Origin: Trochalopteron elliotii
Taxonomy: Eukaryota > Chordata > Aves > Passeriformes > Leiothrichidae
Length of the DNA: 64,000 nucleotides
NCBI GenBank assembly: GCA_024734555.1
Contig: JANPWX010019802.1
Coordinates: 1,988,567-2,052,566 of the forward strand
Reading direction: 5' to 3'
Positions within the stretch are counted from its first letter, which is position 1; each line of letters opens with the position of its first letter. Shown here in pieces: positions 11,801 to 22,050 of the stretch. Made by a program: the position numbers and the translations under genes. The notes under the pieces are model-generated. The model worked only from the letters and a program-made list of their open reading frames with translations. It did no database searches and was not told where the DNA came from.

Positions 11801-14800
11801 TCCTCTGCCTGCTGTCCGCTGCAGGAGGCCTCTGCCAGAGGTGTGGGTGTGTGCCCTGTGGAGGAGCTGAGGGGCAGGATGGGGAGCATGGGAGAGAAAA
11901 CAGCCACCTTTTGTGCCCCTCTCTGCACCTCCTCTGCCAGCCAGGCATTGCAGGAGGCCTCTACCAGAGGTGTGGGTGTGTGCCCTGTGGAGGAGCTGAG
12001 GGACAGGACAGGAAGCACTGGAGAGAAAACAGCCTCCATTTGTGCCCCTGCACCTTGTCTGCCAGCTGTGTGCTGCAGCAGGCCTCTACCAGAGGTGTGG
12101 GTCTGTGCCCTATGGAGAAGCTGAGGGACAGGACTGGGAGCACCATAGAGAAAACAGCCTCCATTTGTGCCCCTGCACCTCCCCTGCCAGCCGTGCACTG
12201 CAGGAAGCCTCTACCAGAGGTGTGGGTGTGTGCCCTGTGGAGGAGCTGAGGGAAGGCTGGGGCCTGTGGCACAGCACAGGATTGGGATCTGGCCCCTCAC
12301 CGGGGACATCCATCTCATCAGCCAGAGTACTCGCCCACTGGATTAATTCTGGGCTGTTGGGTTTTAAAGAGCTTACAAGAGCTAGTAAATGTAAATATAA
12401 AGGAAAGACTGGTGAAGAGCAACTAATTGCACTCTGATTGCCTTTCCTGTGGCAAAGGGCCTTTGTCTCCCAGCCCGGAGAGGGTCTGTCGGTTCTGCTG
12501 GAGGCAACTGCGGGTTAGGGGTGGGTGTGCCAGCATTGCTGATTTCATCATTCTGTCCACACCAGGGCTTAATTACAACTGGTTAAAATGTTGAAGGGAA
12601 CCCAGTGCTTGCTTCAGAATGTGAGTGCAGCCCCAGCATAAGTGAGGTTGGTGCTGCAGGTGAGGGTTGGCACAACAAGAGTAGAAGGATGTAGAGAATA
12701 AGGGGTTTATGTAAAGTCTCAGACAGTCTTTTGAAAAACAATGAGCTTTTTGTCTTTCCCTGAGCTTATGAATCCAGTGAGTAGAGGTAATTAGGGACAT
12801 GCAGGGTAAATCTCTCAGGAACTTGAGGTTTCTGCTGGACATTTTACTTCAAAGACCTGCTGTCTGGGAAAACATGCAGCCAGTCCCTGTAAGAGTGGAT
12901 AAGCTAAAACATAAAGTTTAAAAGTGCAAAGCATATATATTTATTCATGTCTGTGTGATATCCCAACCAAACTGGGCCACCCCAAATGTGGTGTTACACA
13001 AGGGTCTTCTACCCTTCAGGCATTCCTGCATGACTAATCACTGGCATCCACACCATTATTACTACTAATAATAAAACTTTGTAAAACAACTATAGTTCTG
13101 CAGTTGTCTTGCTGCTTGTCTGTTGGTCTATACATCCTTTAAGTCAGCCTTGGGACAGGTACTTGCCTATGGTGCCGGTATATTTTCAATGGTGTTTTAG
13201 ATGCCCTAGGATGCTGGCATTACCTTGGCTGTCCAGAGCCATGTTTTATCCTTTGTGGACAGCTCTAAGTTTCCAAGAAGCAATGTCCATATTTCTAGGA
13301 CTGGGCTGTCCTTTAGTTTGTTTTACTTAAGCATGGACAATACCAAAGTCTCCAGTAAAATTCCAGTGCCTCAATACATTGTGCAGTATACTGTGAACAA
13401 ATACAAGTAAACAAAGTTATTACACTTTCATACTATAAAGACTGATTGATGCAATAGGGAAGTGAATTTTCCTCACAGGGTTTATTGTCTTGATCAGACC
13501 ACAAGCAAAAGAAATCCCAGAGAAGGATATTACCAGTACAAATAATATTTGTTATGCACTACAGAAAGTGCTGACTTTTACTGTAGTCTGGTAGAGGAAA
13601 TACACTTAAATTTGTTTATTGGATGGTCAACACCTTTTCTTCTACTATTCAACACAGAAAGTGTCAATTTCAGTTTTTCTTTCTCCATCAGGTTAAAAAA
13701 TCCAGGAAATCTTAATTTAAATAAAATAGTAAAACCAGGTTTCTACTTTTACTCATTCTTCTTGTGCTCATTCTGGCTCCATATCAGCAAAATCTTGCAA
13801 AGAGAAGTACATTTCTGACTTACACTGGTACAATTGTGATTTCCAACCCATGCATCAGAGCTTTAAAATTTCCTTATACTTTCATCTTAGCACAGAAATG
13901 TCCTAAAAAGCACTTGTGTACATCTAAACAGGTAAGTCCCCTAAATATGAATGTACTTTATTGTAGCTTTTCCACCATTTTGTCATAAGTATTTGCATCT
14001 GTGTTGGACCTAGAGTTATGTAGAGTGGGTTAAGTTTTAAAGACTGGCTCATTTCTTCAAATTTACTCAGCAGGTTTTTCCAAAGCTTGGAAACTGAAGT
14101 TCTGAGCTACTGGACAAATCCTAATTTGAGTTTTGTGCTGGTTGGAAATACAAACCAGACTTTCCTAAATTAGTGTCTGTAGTTTAGACATAACAGACCT
14201 TCCTTGCCCAGCTGCAGCACAGGTTCTTACCCCTTCTTGTTGTCTGTTCCACAGGTAGCTCGTTGCTGCTTTTGCTGTGTACCTGACGGAGACGGTAATT
14301 ATGTTTTCACTGCACAGTTTACTTTATTTGTGGCTTCTGGACCAAAGCTGAGAGAGTAAGGACCCAGCTGTGCATGGAGAGCTGCTCGTACCCTCATTCA
14401 ATAGAGTACTGAATGCAAACTGAAGCAGTGGAAGTGCTCCAAGTTAGGCTACAGAAGAGGAAAGCAAGAGATGTCAAAACACCATTTCAAAAATACTAGG
14501 CTAGTTAATAATTCTTTAAAGTGCATTTGGTCCTGCAACATACAAAGAGTAATCTCTGGTTTTTGCATGCCTGTGGCTGTAACTGGCTCCTGGACTTTAG
14601 GCTCAGCAGCTCTGCAGGGACTGCAGTTCAGGAGCGAGATAGAAAGGGAAGTGTCCTGTTTGCAGACCTAGTACAATCAGGATTATCAGCCTCTGGACTT
14701 GCCAGAAAAATATTGCAGAGGTAGAGCAATTTGTATGCTCTCAATGCTCAAAATCTCCTCAGTAAATCAGGGAGCTGTTACAGGCCAGGATTTCAGTTAG

Positions 14801-15534
14801 CTCAGTGTTTTGACTCAGGGTTTAGGCCCATGGCCTGAGATTGAGGAAATGTTCAAGTGTTACTCTGTGTCAATCACGCTTTCCCAAATCACGCCATAAA
14901 TGTTTTGTTGTGTTTGCTGTGAAGCCAGGTGCTGTTTTCAGTTCTCATTACATTTGCAAAGCTTTCTTGTTTCCTGTCTCTTACAGCTGATGCCGAAGAG
15001 CATGTTGAAAAAAGAGGAGGCCAGACTGTGGTTTATGATGAGAAGAAGGGCACAGTCTACAGTTATGCCTACTTCCACTTCGTTTTCTTCCTGGCTTCTC
15101 TCTATGTGATGATGACAGTAACTCATTGGTTCCAGTAAGTGTATTTCTTTAATGCTGAGAAATTAATGTTTCTCTGTGTGGAGGGGGAAGATGTGAACAG
15201 GAAGTTCTGCTGTTTGGGTGTTTCCTATCCTGATGGTAGAAGTTTGAAGAGACATTACAAGTCTTTCTTGGGCATTCTTGAGCAAGATCTTGCTCTGTAA
15301 AGGGCTGTTCTCCCTTGCTTCCTCTGTGGGTTAACCTAGTTAAAGTATTTTGTGTCATTCTTCTTTATTTTTTTTCCCATTAACAGTTACGAAAGTGCTC
15401 AGATTGAAAAATTCTTCACTGGAACCTGGTCTATCTTCTGGATTAAGATGGTCTCCTGTTGGGTTTGTGTCTTTCTGTACTTATGGACTCTTATTGCTCC
15501 ACTCTGTTGCCCAACCAGAGAGTTCTCAGTGTGA
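2713..15534 (+). CDS. SERINC5: SERINC5, serine incorporator 5 (3' eight coding exons; N-terminus outside window)
   Basis: Exons 2713-2806, 5091-5302, 6030-6125, 8961-9087, 10698-10764, 14255-14294, 14987-15134 and 15387-15534 join in phase (932 nt) to give 309 residues and TGA. All introns are GT-AG. The protein matches the TDE1/TMS (SERINC) family: [12 protein letters not shown], a Cys-rich cytoplasmic stretch (RCCFCC), [11 protein letters not shown] and the terminal motif CCPTREFSV. About seven hydrophobic segments are visible, corresponding to the later of the family's ten membrane helices. SERINC5 is known as a plasma-membrane protein that is incorporated into retroviral particles and lowers their infectivity, and SERINC proteins have lipid-scrambling activity. 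The human protein is about 461 residues, so roughly 150 residues lie upstream of the window. SERINC5 is favoured over SERINC1-4 by its terminal motif and by the convergent neighbour THBS4. Confidence 0.96.
2807..5090. other. SERINC5 intron with solo LTR
   Basis: Apart from the LTR at 3278-3960, the intron is AT-rich and holds nothing recognisable. A degenerate duplication of TCCACTTCTACTCT occurs around 2997 and 3038. Confidence 0.7.
3278..3960 (+). mobile_element. Solo LTR of an avian endogenous retrovirus (ERVK-like)
   Basis: A 683-bp block with base composition unlike its surroundings. It begins TGTCGGAG and is flanked on both sides by the 6-bp direct repeat GACATC (3272-3277 and 3961-3966), as expected of a 6-bp target-site duplication (class II/ERVK). 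Inside are a TATA-like TGTATAAGAG near 3726, a CpG-rich putative R region, and AATAAA at 3828-3833. The last bases, CCCGAGA, depart from the usual CA end, so the exact 3' edge is uncertain; it may reach the CA at 3964. No internal viral genes are present: it is a recombination remnant. Confidence 0.8.
5091..5302 (+). CDS. SERINC5: SERINC5 exon, second visible
   Basis: 212 nt between CCCCAG and GTGAGT. It encodes two hydrophobic helices ([19 protein letters not shown] and [18 protein letters not shown]) separated by a short loop with [10 protein letters not shown], and ends in SPCVQN plus the first base of Arg. An in-frame readthrough continues to 5370, but the strong donor at 5303 and phase agreement with the next exon support splicing here. 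Confidence 0.95.
5303..6029. other. SERINC5 intron
   Basis: AT-rich intron sequence with nothing recognisable. Confidence 0.7.
6030..6125 (+). CDS. SERINC5: SERINC5 exon, third visible
   Basis: 96 nt. It encodes [20 protein letters not shown] and continues to SSKPPET, the conserved SERINC segment with a membrane helix ahead of an extracellular loop. The acceptor is TGTAAAG and the donor GTAAGT. Confidence 0.95.
6126..8960. other. SERINC5 intron
   Basis: Contains the GGTACA tandem repeat near its start (6252-6334). No exon or mobile element is recognised in the rest. Confidence 0.7.
6252..6334. repeat. Irregular tandem repeat, seven GGTACA units
   Basis: Seven copies of GGTACA are separated by AAAT, AAATAAAT or AAATTAAAT spacers, giving units of 9-15 bp. 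The AAAT spacer length varies like an expanding microsatellite. Confidence 0.85.
8961..9087 (+). CDS. SERINC5: SERINC5 exon, fourth visible (glycosylated loop)
   Basis: 127 nt. It encodes [15 protein letters not shown] and then a helix ending CILYS. The Asn-Ile-Thr sequon lies where human SERINC5 has its N-glycosylated NVT, so the glycosylation site is conserved. The donor is GTAAGT, and the split codon TG|T gives Cys. Confidence 0.95.
9088..10697. other. SERINC5 intron
   Basis: Nothing recognisable beyond AT-rich sequence. Confidence 0.7.
10698..10764 (+). CDS. SERINC5: SERINC5 exon, fifth visible
   Basis: 67 nt encoding [20 protein letters not shown] and TE, the start of the large cytoplasmic loop. 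The acceptor is CTCCTAG and the donor GTGAGT; the exon ends on a full codon. Confidence 0.94.
10765..14254. other. SERINC5 intron with minisatellite
   Basis: The GC-rich block from about 11560 to 12330, including the minisatellite, contrasts with the AT-rich remainder. No exon is seen. Confidence 0.7.
11746..12252. repeat. GC-rich minisatellite, about four copies of a 125-bp unit
   Basis: The anchor GAAAACAGCC recurs at 11771, 11896, 12025 and 12150 (steps 125, 129, 125). GTGTGGG recurs at 11841, 11970, 12095 and 12220 with the same steps. Each unit contains CCTCYRCCAGAGGTGTGGG and GAGGAGCTGAGG. Because stops are rare in the unit, frames of about 150 codons appear open on both strands (11788-12249 +, 11478-11948 -); I regard these as repeat-driven, not genes. 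Confidence 0.9.
14255..14294 (+). CDS. SERINC5: SERINC5 micro-exon, sixth visible (Cys-rich)
   Basis: Only 40 nt, between CCACAG and GTAATT. It encodes [13 protein letters not shown] plus one base. The RCCFC core is diagnostic for SERINC5. It is too short to be called from an open frame alone and is supported by phase on both sides (0 in, 1 out). The Cys cluster is a plausible palmitoylation site (inference). Confidence 0.93.
14295..14986. other. SERINC5 intron
   Basis: A short intron between the 40-nt micro-exon and the next exon. Nothing else is seen. Confidence 0.7.
14987..15134 (+). CDS. SERINC5: SERINC5 exon, seventh visible
   Basis: 148 nt. It encodes an acidic cytoplasmic stretch ([11 protein letters not shown]), the conserved [20 protein letters not shown], and a helix with [16 protein letters not shown]. 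In human SERINC5 this cytoplasmic loop governs response to the lentiviral antagonist Nef. The donor is GTAAGT and the split codon CA|T gives His. Confidence 0.96.
15387..15534 (+). CDS. SERINC5: SERINC5 terminal coding exon
   Basis: The exon follows TTAACAG. It encodes [20 protein letters not shown], the last helix, and the family C-terminus CCPTREFSV, then TGA at 15532-15534. It corresponds to the long SERINC5 isoform. Confidence 0.96.
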
Positions 15535-18500
15535 ACAGTCAAAAGGTCATTTTAAGTTTAGTTTTTTGGGTTTTTTTTTGGAATGAGGAAACACCTACTA
15601 CCCACTTATCATTATGTACCGGTTATTACCTTTTTAGTCAAACTAAAAAAATGATTGAAGACTTTTTTTACCATTTTTTTATTATCGTGAACAAGCATTG
15701 CCTAAGGGAACAAATCTGTTTTGAAACTTTACAATGCTTATGTGTGGTGTGTAGAAAACACAGTTGTTGCATAAACTGGAATAAGTGAGATACTCTCCAA
15801 ATAACTGACAATCTTTCTCTGGCTTCATTGATAAGAAAAGAAAAAACTCATGGTGCAGATGGTATCTTCTTACTTCCTATGAATGTTTGTTATCTTCCAG
15901 CAAATATGCATTCATTCCTTTTTATACTCTTTCATTAACTGTTTATTTTACAGTTTGCAGTGATGATTTGGACTGCTGTTTTGTACAGCATATAATTCTT
16001 GTAAGTAGTATCCAGATAATTTTTTTCCAAAAACATATCTAAATACTCCTGTAGAAATAAGAGAATATATAAAATTTGGCTGCCAAAGCATCTACTAAAA
16101 ATTGTTTATCTAAGGATTAAGTATATTAAGTTATTTTATACCTAGATAGAGAAAGGAATGTACCAACGTACCAATGATAGTGAAGTATTTATTCTGTTAA
16201 TACTTTAAAAGCACCTGGATATTTTATGCAATTCAAATCTAGCCCAGGTAATAACTGAAGGGGAGTTCTGCACACAAATTCTCAAACTATTTTGTCCAAG
16301 TTTGTTTTGCCAGGTCACTCAAAAGTTGAGTGTACTGTATGGGGATGTAGGATAAGGTATATTCTTGATTCACATTGTTTACTGTTGAGAAAATTACAGT
16401 TAAGGGAGCACTGCTAGTTGCTGTTAAATGTAAAAGTGGGGTGCCTATTTACTTTGCTGCCCTGCTGTTTCAGCTTGTCTCTAAAGATCTCCCAGGTCTT
16501 CAGTTCTGTTTCCTTGACTAGTTTTATAGTATTTTAGATGCATTGATGGTCAGAAAAGGACTATAGTGTGTCGTCATCTTTTCTGCTTGTGTGTTGATTG
16601 GACAGTATTTTTTCTAACTGCTATATTTTTATACTCCTCTGTTGATGTTAGTTTTGCTGTTGGGATGGGACTTAGCCAACCAATATATTAATGGAGACAG
16701 ATTTTTTTTTTTATAGAGCTCCTATTCCAAGCACTGGAGTAAGCAGTTTGAAAAGCAAAACCAGAAGACACAAATATAACAAGCAGCTGCCTTAGTCCAA
16801 ATGACTTGACGATATTAAACACTACCTTGTCACCTTTTTTTATTAATTTAAGGAGATTATTTAGTGGTAAAACAACAGCTCAAATGCTCTGAATGCTGAA
16901 AAGGGTTGAACCCCCATAGTTATCTGCATTCTGGTGGGTTGAATTTATGACTTGAGCTAGTCCTGGTGGTTTTTGTTGTCTCACTCTTGACATGTATATT
17001 CACACACACATACAGTGTAAAATATCAACCAATTTAGCAGCTCTCTTTTTTTAAAAAACTGTGATTGAGCCTTAAATCTTCATCCACTGCTTTCTGCAAA
17101 TCAAAGAAAAGCACAACATGGAGGCCAATGGGTTGGCCAAAAGATTTGCATGCCTTAGTTTTTCTTTTGGAATTCCTAATGGCTAGTGCCCACCGGGTGA
17201 GTAATTTTAACAAATTGGATCATGATTCCGGTCTTGTTTCCATTACCATTTTTAGCTGCCTTGTTGTTACGGTATCCCAGGGCTTTTGTCCTGTTTGGAA
17301 CTTTCTAGGGACGTGATCTTCCTCACCCTGTGCACTCTTACCTGAAATAAAATCTTCAGGTCTGCAGTTCTGTCTACTCATGTCACCCATCCCAGTGATT
17401 AGAGGCTCAAAATACATGTCCTGAGATCTGAGGGAAGGAGGAGTCTGTCCAGCAGTGACTGCCTTGTTGTTGTTTTTGTTTGCACCAAGTAGTTGAAGTT
17501 GAAAAAAGCAGTTGAAGCTGGGCTTTGACACTGAGTGAGGAAAGCAACAAATAGCTCTGGACAGGGAAGCAGGTTTATCTCTTTCCATTTGCTTCTGCTG
17601 GGAGGTTCTGGTCCTGCCAAGAGCTCTGCTAGCATGGGGACCTGTCAGAGCATTTCTGCCTGCATTTAGAGTCTCACCACGCAGGTACCTCTGCAGCTGA
17701 AAAAGGCCTTTATTAATGCTTTTTCAATCCAGAAGCATTTTATCTGTCCAATCTCTAAGATAAGAGCTTGGGAGCTGTGCAGTGATGACTTAACAGTTGT
17801 CCCACCTAACTCACAGCAACAGTTCTGACAAACAGTTTTCATCCAGTGCTGTAGTTGTGTGCTGCAACTGAAATAGTCAAGGCTCATGCCTTGCCTGATC
17901 CTAAGAGGTGTGCAAGATTTGCCTTCTAGTGCCATATATGTTGTACTATGAGAAACCAAGTTGGGGGTTGGTTGTTTGTTTTTGCATTTTGTGTGTGGAT
18001 TTTGTTTGGTTTTGTTTGTTTGTTTTCCTAAATTAACCATGTTTTTTGTAACAGAACAATTAGGGGAAGGAGCTTTACAGAGGAAGGCACACACTATGTC
18101 AGGGTATAAGGCAGGGAAAGGTTCCTGTTGCCTGGTTCTGATAGCAGGCATCCTGGTCACAAATGTGGATGATCTTAATACTGATTTTAGTCCTTGGATG
18201 TTCTTGTTTACAGAAACACTTATTTTATGTAGTTTTTGCTTCAGGGCTTTCTGCACCTCCTTACGCTCTTTTTCTTTTTACAGTTTGTGTTTAGGGAAAT
18301 AGGTTTTGCACAGAGGTAACAAGGCTGTAAAAAGAAAGTGAGGCATGAGTCCATCCTTACACAGCACTCACCTCACTGACCTGCTCCTTCATGCTTCCCT
18401 ACTGCCAGCTGTTGACCTTAGGCATCTAGATCTGCAGGTGTACATAGAATGGGAATAGGGCAGTGCCTGTTTACACAGTTTTGTCTACTTTGAGAAAATG

Positions 18501-18526
18501 TTTGGGGGGAACCCCCCCAAAATAAA
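18501..18526 (+). promoter_or_regulatory. G/C hairpin abutting a poly(A) signal in the SERINC5 3' UTR
   Basis: TTTGGGGGG (18501-18509) can pair perfectly with CCCCCCAAA (18513-18521) across a three-base loop. AATAAA at 18521-18526 begins at the last stem base. This could modulate use of the signal (inference). Confidence 0.4.
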
Positions 18527-21500
18527 AAACTTTGAGGGCCTGTGTGTCCATGGTGCCCCAGATCCAGCTGTGGACTTCCAGGACTTTCTAAGGAATCAGT
18601 AACTAGTAGCACTTGGGTGTGCAAAGACTAGTTCCTTAGCAAGACAAGGCTTCCTGCTGGCCAGGCAAACGTTACAGCCTTAGAGTTTGCTGTAAAATCT
18701 GTACTGTGAACTTCCATGTGCAACTACATAATAAAATCCTCGGCTCGGGTCAAGGAATCAAATTCCCAGCCCATAGATTCCAAGCAGTTCATGCAAATGG
18801 GCTTTTAAAAAAAAACTTTTTAAGAAGTGCCTTCATACCTACTGCTGTGATAACTATTAATTCAGGTGGCACTAGAACTGGAAAACCTGGACTGAGCCTG
18901 TGGCTGGGTGGTGCTGCCTTGTACCTTACACACCAGTGTGTACAAGGCACAATCAGACCCAGGGTGCATGTGGAAGACCAAACAATCTGTGTTTGACAAA
19001 CCTTTGGGGATAAGACTGCTTCAGGTATTACTGTGCAGTGGAAAATTAAGTGGGAAAACTCACAAGTAGCCTGATGCTTTTGTAAATAAATGATTAGTTT
19101 TACATTTAAGCTGTAAACAGTTAACTTTCTCTCCCCATACCTGAAAGTGCTGGTGACTGTCTGCTGAGGCAGTTCACAGCATGGTGTCTATCCTGCCTTG
19201 TACCATGATTGTTCATTGAATTTGTTCCCAAGTGTAAGCAGTGCAGCACTTCTGGCTCCTAGTGGTCTTGGGCTGTGTGGAGTGAGGAACTTTACAAAGA
19301 CAGCAAGACCAGAGAACACGTCCTATACTAAATGTCCTCTATTTAAATTTGATGAACTAATGCTATCTTTAGCAGACTCTTGAAGGGACAGACAGTGTTG
19401 ACAGAAGTCCTGCTGGGAAGGTGAAACAATTTTATTGGCTTTTTTCTACTTTTTCAAATTTGCCATCATAAAGATTATATGGCACTTCACAGCTGCACTA
19501 TCATCTGAGACTGGAACAATTTTAATTTCCTCATGAAGGCAACCAGGAGCCGCAGTCTTTACTGGTTCTTGTTTGGGGTGAAATAAGTGGGACAGACTCA
19601 GAGAGCAATTGTCTGAATCCAAGTGACTGGACTAACCAATGAGATGGTAAAACTTTACTAGGGATGTGTGGAAAGCAGATGGGTTATGCTTGTTTGCTGT
19701 TTGCCACACAGTTCCTCAAAGTGTGCAGGCATCCCTTGGAGCTGGATGCCAAGTGAGGAGCTCCACTGCAGTCGCACATCAAAGGTATTGCAAGTTTATG
19801 ACACTCTCAGCTTTCTCCTTCGAGCATTTTTGTGAGGTTCAAACAGCTTGTACATGCCCAGTTAATGTGGTGGATCCTGGCTGGGTCGGGCTGCTTTCCT
19901 CTGAAATGCAGAATTTAGTGTTGCTAATGTAGGCATAGTCTGGAGAAAGGGTTTGTCCCTTTGCAGAATCATAAACACTGCATGTCTATTTATTTATTTA
20001 TTTTGTGTTTTGGCACCTTGTTACAAGTCTATAAGCGCTTTGGGATTATAAATTACGCATGTGTAATTGCTTTGTCAGCTACTGCTGCAGCCATTTCTGG
20101 GCTGGAACATTGCTCTTAATGAAGCAACCATTGCACTTGTGAAAAAGCTGGTTTTTAACAGTTCTTTGGCTTTGAACGATGGCATCAGGGTACTTAGAAT
20201 AGTGCTGCTTGAACTTTGGCTAACAGCCCACAGTATCCTGGGCATCTCTGAACAGATCAGCAACAAAGTAATCCATTGACTGTTTTTAAACTGCACTGTA
20301 AATATTTTATAAACTGCTAGGCTTTTCTCCTAAGTTGATGAAGCAAAATACCACAAAACCATACCTTTGTGGCTAGATGAGTTGAGATTATCCACAGCTA
20401 AAATTTTGCTCTCATTTTCCTTCTGGGCTTTAGAAACAGTGTCTTTTGCTTGGAGGCTGTATATCCTCATTTTACTTGCCTTTTTCTCCTTGGATTTGTT
20501 TTCTAAAGGCAGTGTAAGCCTCCTTCATTCCCAGACAACCTGCTGCCTGTCAAATGGGATGTCTTTGGTGCTAGAAACTCCAAGAAAGACATCTTTGCCA
20601 AGATTTACAGATCCTTTCCTTTTCATAGCAGGACAACCTTGCAGCATTGAAGCAGAGTCAAGGGTCATAGTTTATTACATGGATCGGTTTTCCTCTGTGA
20701 AAACTGCTTTGTTTTCAGAGTGGCCTACGAGGTCTTGTGGGAGGGAAACACATAATGAACATCATGACATTTTACTTGTGTTTTCAGTTTTGTAAACAGT
20801 AGTTAGAATTCAGTATTTCACATGACTGTACAAGTGAATGCCAGGGGTCAAGCGCTTAGAAAGCTTTAGCTTTTTTTAATCAGAGCAGGATATGTAGCTT
20901 GGGAACTGACTGGTATGTCTCTGCGTTTTCTACATCCTCATGGCAGGGTGCCCAAGTGCCCCAGGATGGGGAGGTAAACACATTGTACTGAATTTGAAGC
21001 AGCAATTTTGGGAGACTGGCATGATGACTGCTTTCGAATGCCCAAGGGAATTCTGTAGGTTTCAAGTAGACCTTAAATCCCATTTGTTCAGGGTTTTTTT
21101 ATCAAATCCCAATTTGATTGTTTCCACACCTGTTCAGTAATGTTGTTTTTAAAAAGTTGGAGTTTATTTCAGATATAAGCCATGTTGGCTTTCCTGCCTG
21201 CCAGTCTCTGATGGTTCCCAGTGCGTAGTGTACAGACATTTCCACTTGTTCAGAGCCACGTTCATCAGTTTTGAAACCACTCCAACAGCCTAAAGCTTCC
21301 AGGGCTTTTGCTCACCAGAGCTGCAGGGTGCAGCACTGCAGCCATGCTTTTGCCAAAGAAGCCTCAGCGTGAAGCCAAGAAGAACGTGTGAAGCCAAGAA
21401 TTCTGGAAAACCATGGGGAAATAATGGATCATTTGACATACCATGGCTTTAGTTTTCCTCTTACCGATACAACTCCAGGTGCTTAGGTGTCCTTTGGACA

Positions 21501-22028
21501 TCCATGCAGACTTAAAGTGCGGAGAATTTACTTCCAGATAAAATCATTCTACTTTTGTAATATACAAGCTGAAGAAAGATTTACTAGGAACATATGGGTT
21601 CAGTGTCTGCTTTTTGTTCACCACTGATGCGTGGTGTTCAGTCTCAGATATGCCATGTTCAAAAACTGGATGCAAAATAGTCAAAATATAAACACATTTC
21701 CTTAATGGTGAGGGGATTTTAATTAGTCTTTTTCAAGATTCTTAATATCTCAAGGGAACTTTTTTGGTGTGTATGTGTGGTTTTATTTTATTAAGCTGTA
21801 GCCCAGTGAAGTGAAGTTTGCTAGTTTATTTAACTTTTTTGCAAGTGTTGTGGTCTTAGTAACTGTAACAGTTTGACTTTTAAGGATTGGTAAAGATTCC
21901 AGAGTTGTAAGATCTTACCTGTAAAATAGTCAACAGCTTTGCCTTTTTAGCATGTTAATGGTTTTTATGGACACTTCCTTTTGTATACTGAGTGAATGTA
22001 TTGTTATAGGTTTAATGTTTAATGGACC

Positions 22029-22034
22029 AATAAA
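22029..22034 (+). terminator. Candidate distal SERINC5 poly(A) signal AATAAA
   Basis: A canonical hexamer in an AT-rich setting, followed by T-rich and GT-containing sequence (TTGTTGTGATATATT region). It is the last AATAAA before the intergenic gap on this strand, which is why it is chosen as the distal end. RNA 3'-end data would settle it. Confidence 0.4.
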
Positions 22035-22050
22035 ATTTTTCTTATATTTG

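Larger units (their letters stand above)
15535..22050 (+). other. SERINC5: Putative SERINC5 3' UTR
   Basis: No coding exon is recognisable after the SERINC5 stop. The stretch is AT-rich. AATAAA signals occur on this strand at 17346, 18521, 19085 and 22029, so alternative polyadenylation is possible. A very long SERINC5 3' UTR is known in mammals; the true end here is inferred. Open frames within it (for example 20367-20795 +, 17666-18256 -) have no recognisable domain and look like chance. Confidence 0.45.

Noticed and set aside
11478..11948. Long open frames on both strands over the minisatellite (also 11788-12249 +)
   Set aside because: The repeat unit simply lacks stops in several frames; the same peptide blocks recur with each unit.
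17666..18256. 196-codon open frame antisense to the SERINC5 3' UTR
   Set aside because: No domain, signal or family resemblance. Runs such as KQTNKTKQN come from the plus-strand TTTG repeats.
20367..20795. 142-codon plus-strand frame in the SERINC5 3' UTR
   Set aside because: Hydrophobic start is due to T-rich DNA; no recognisable homology and no splice context.
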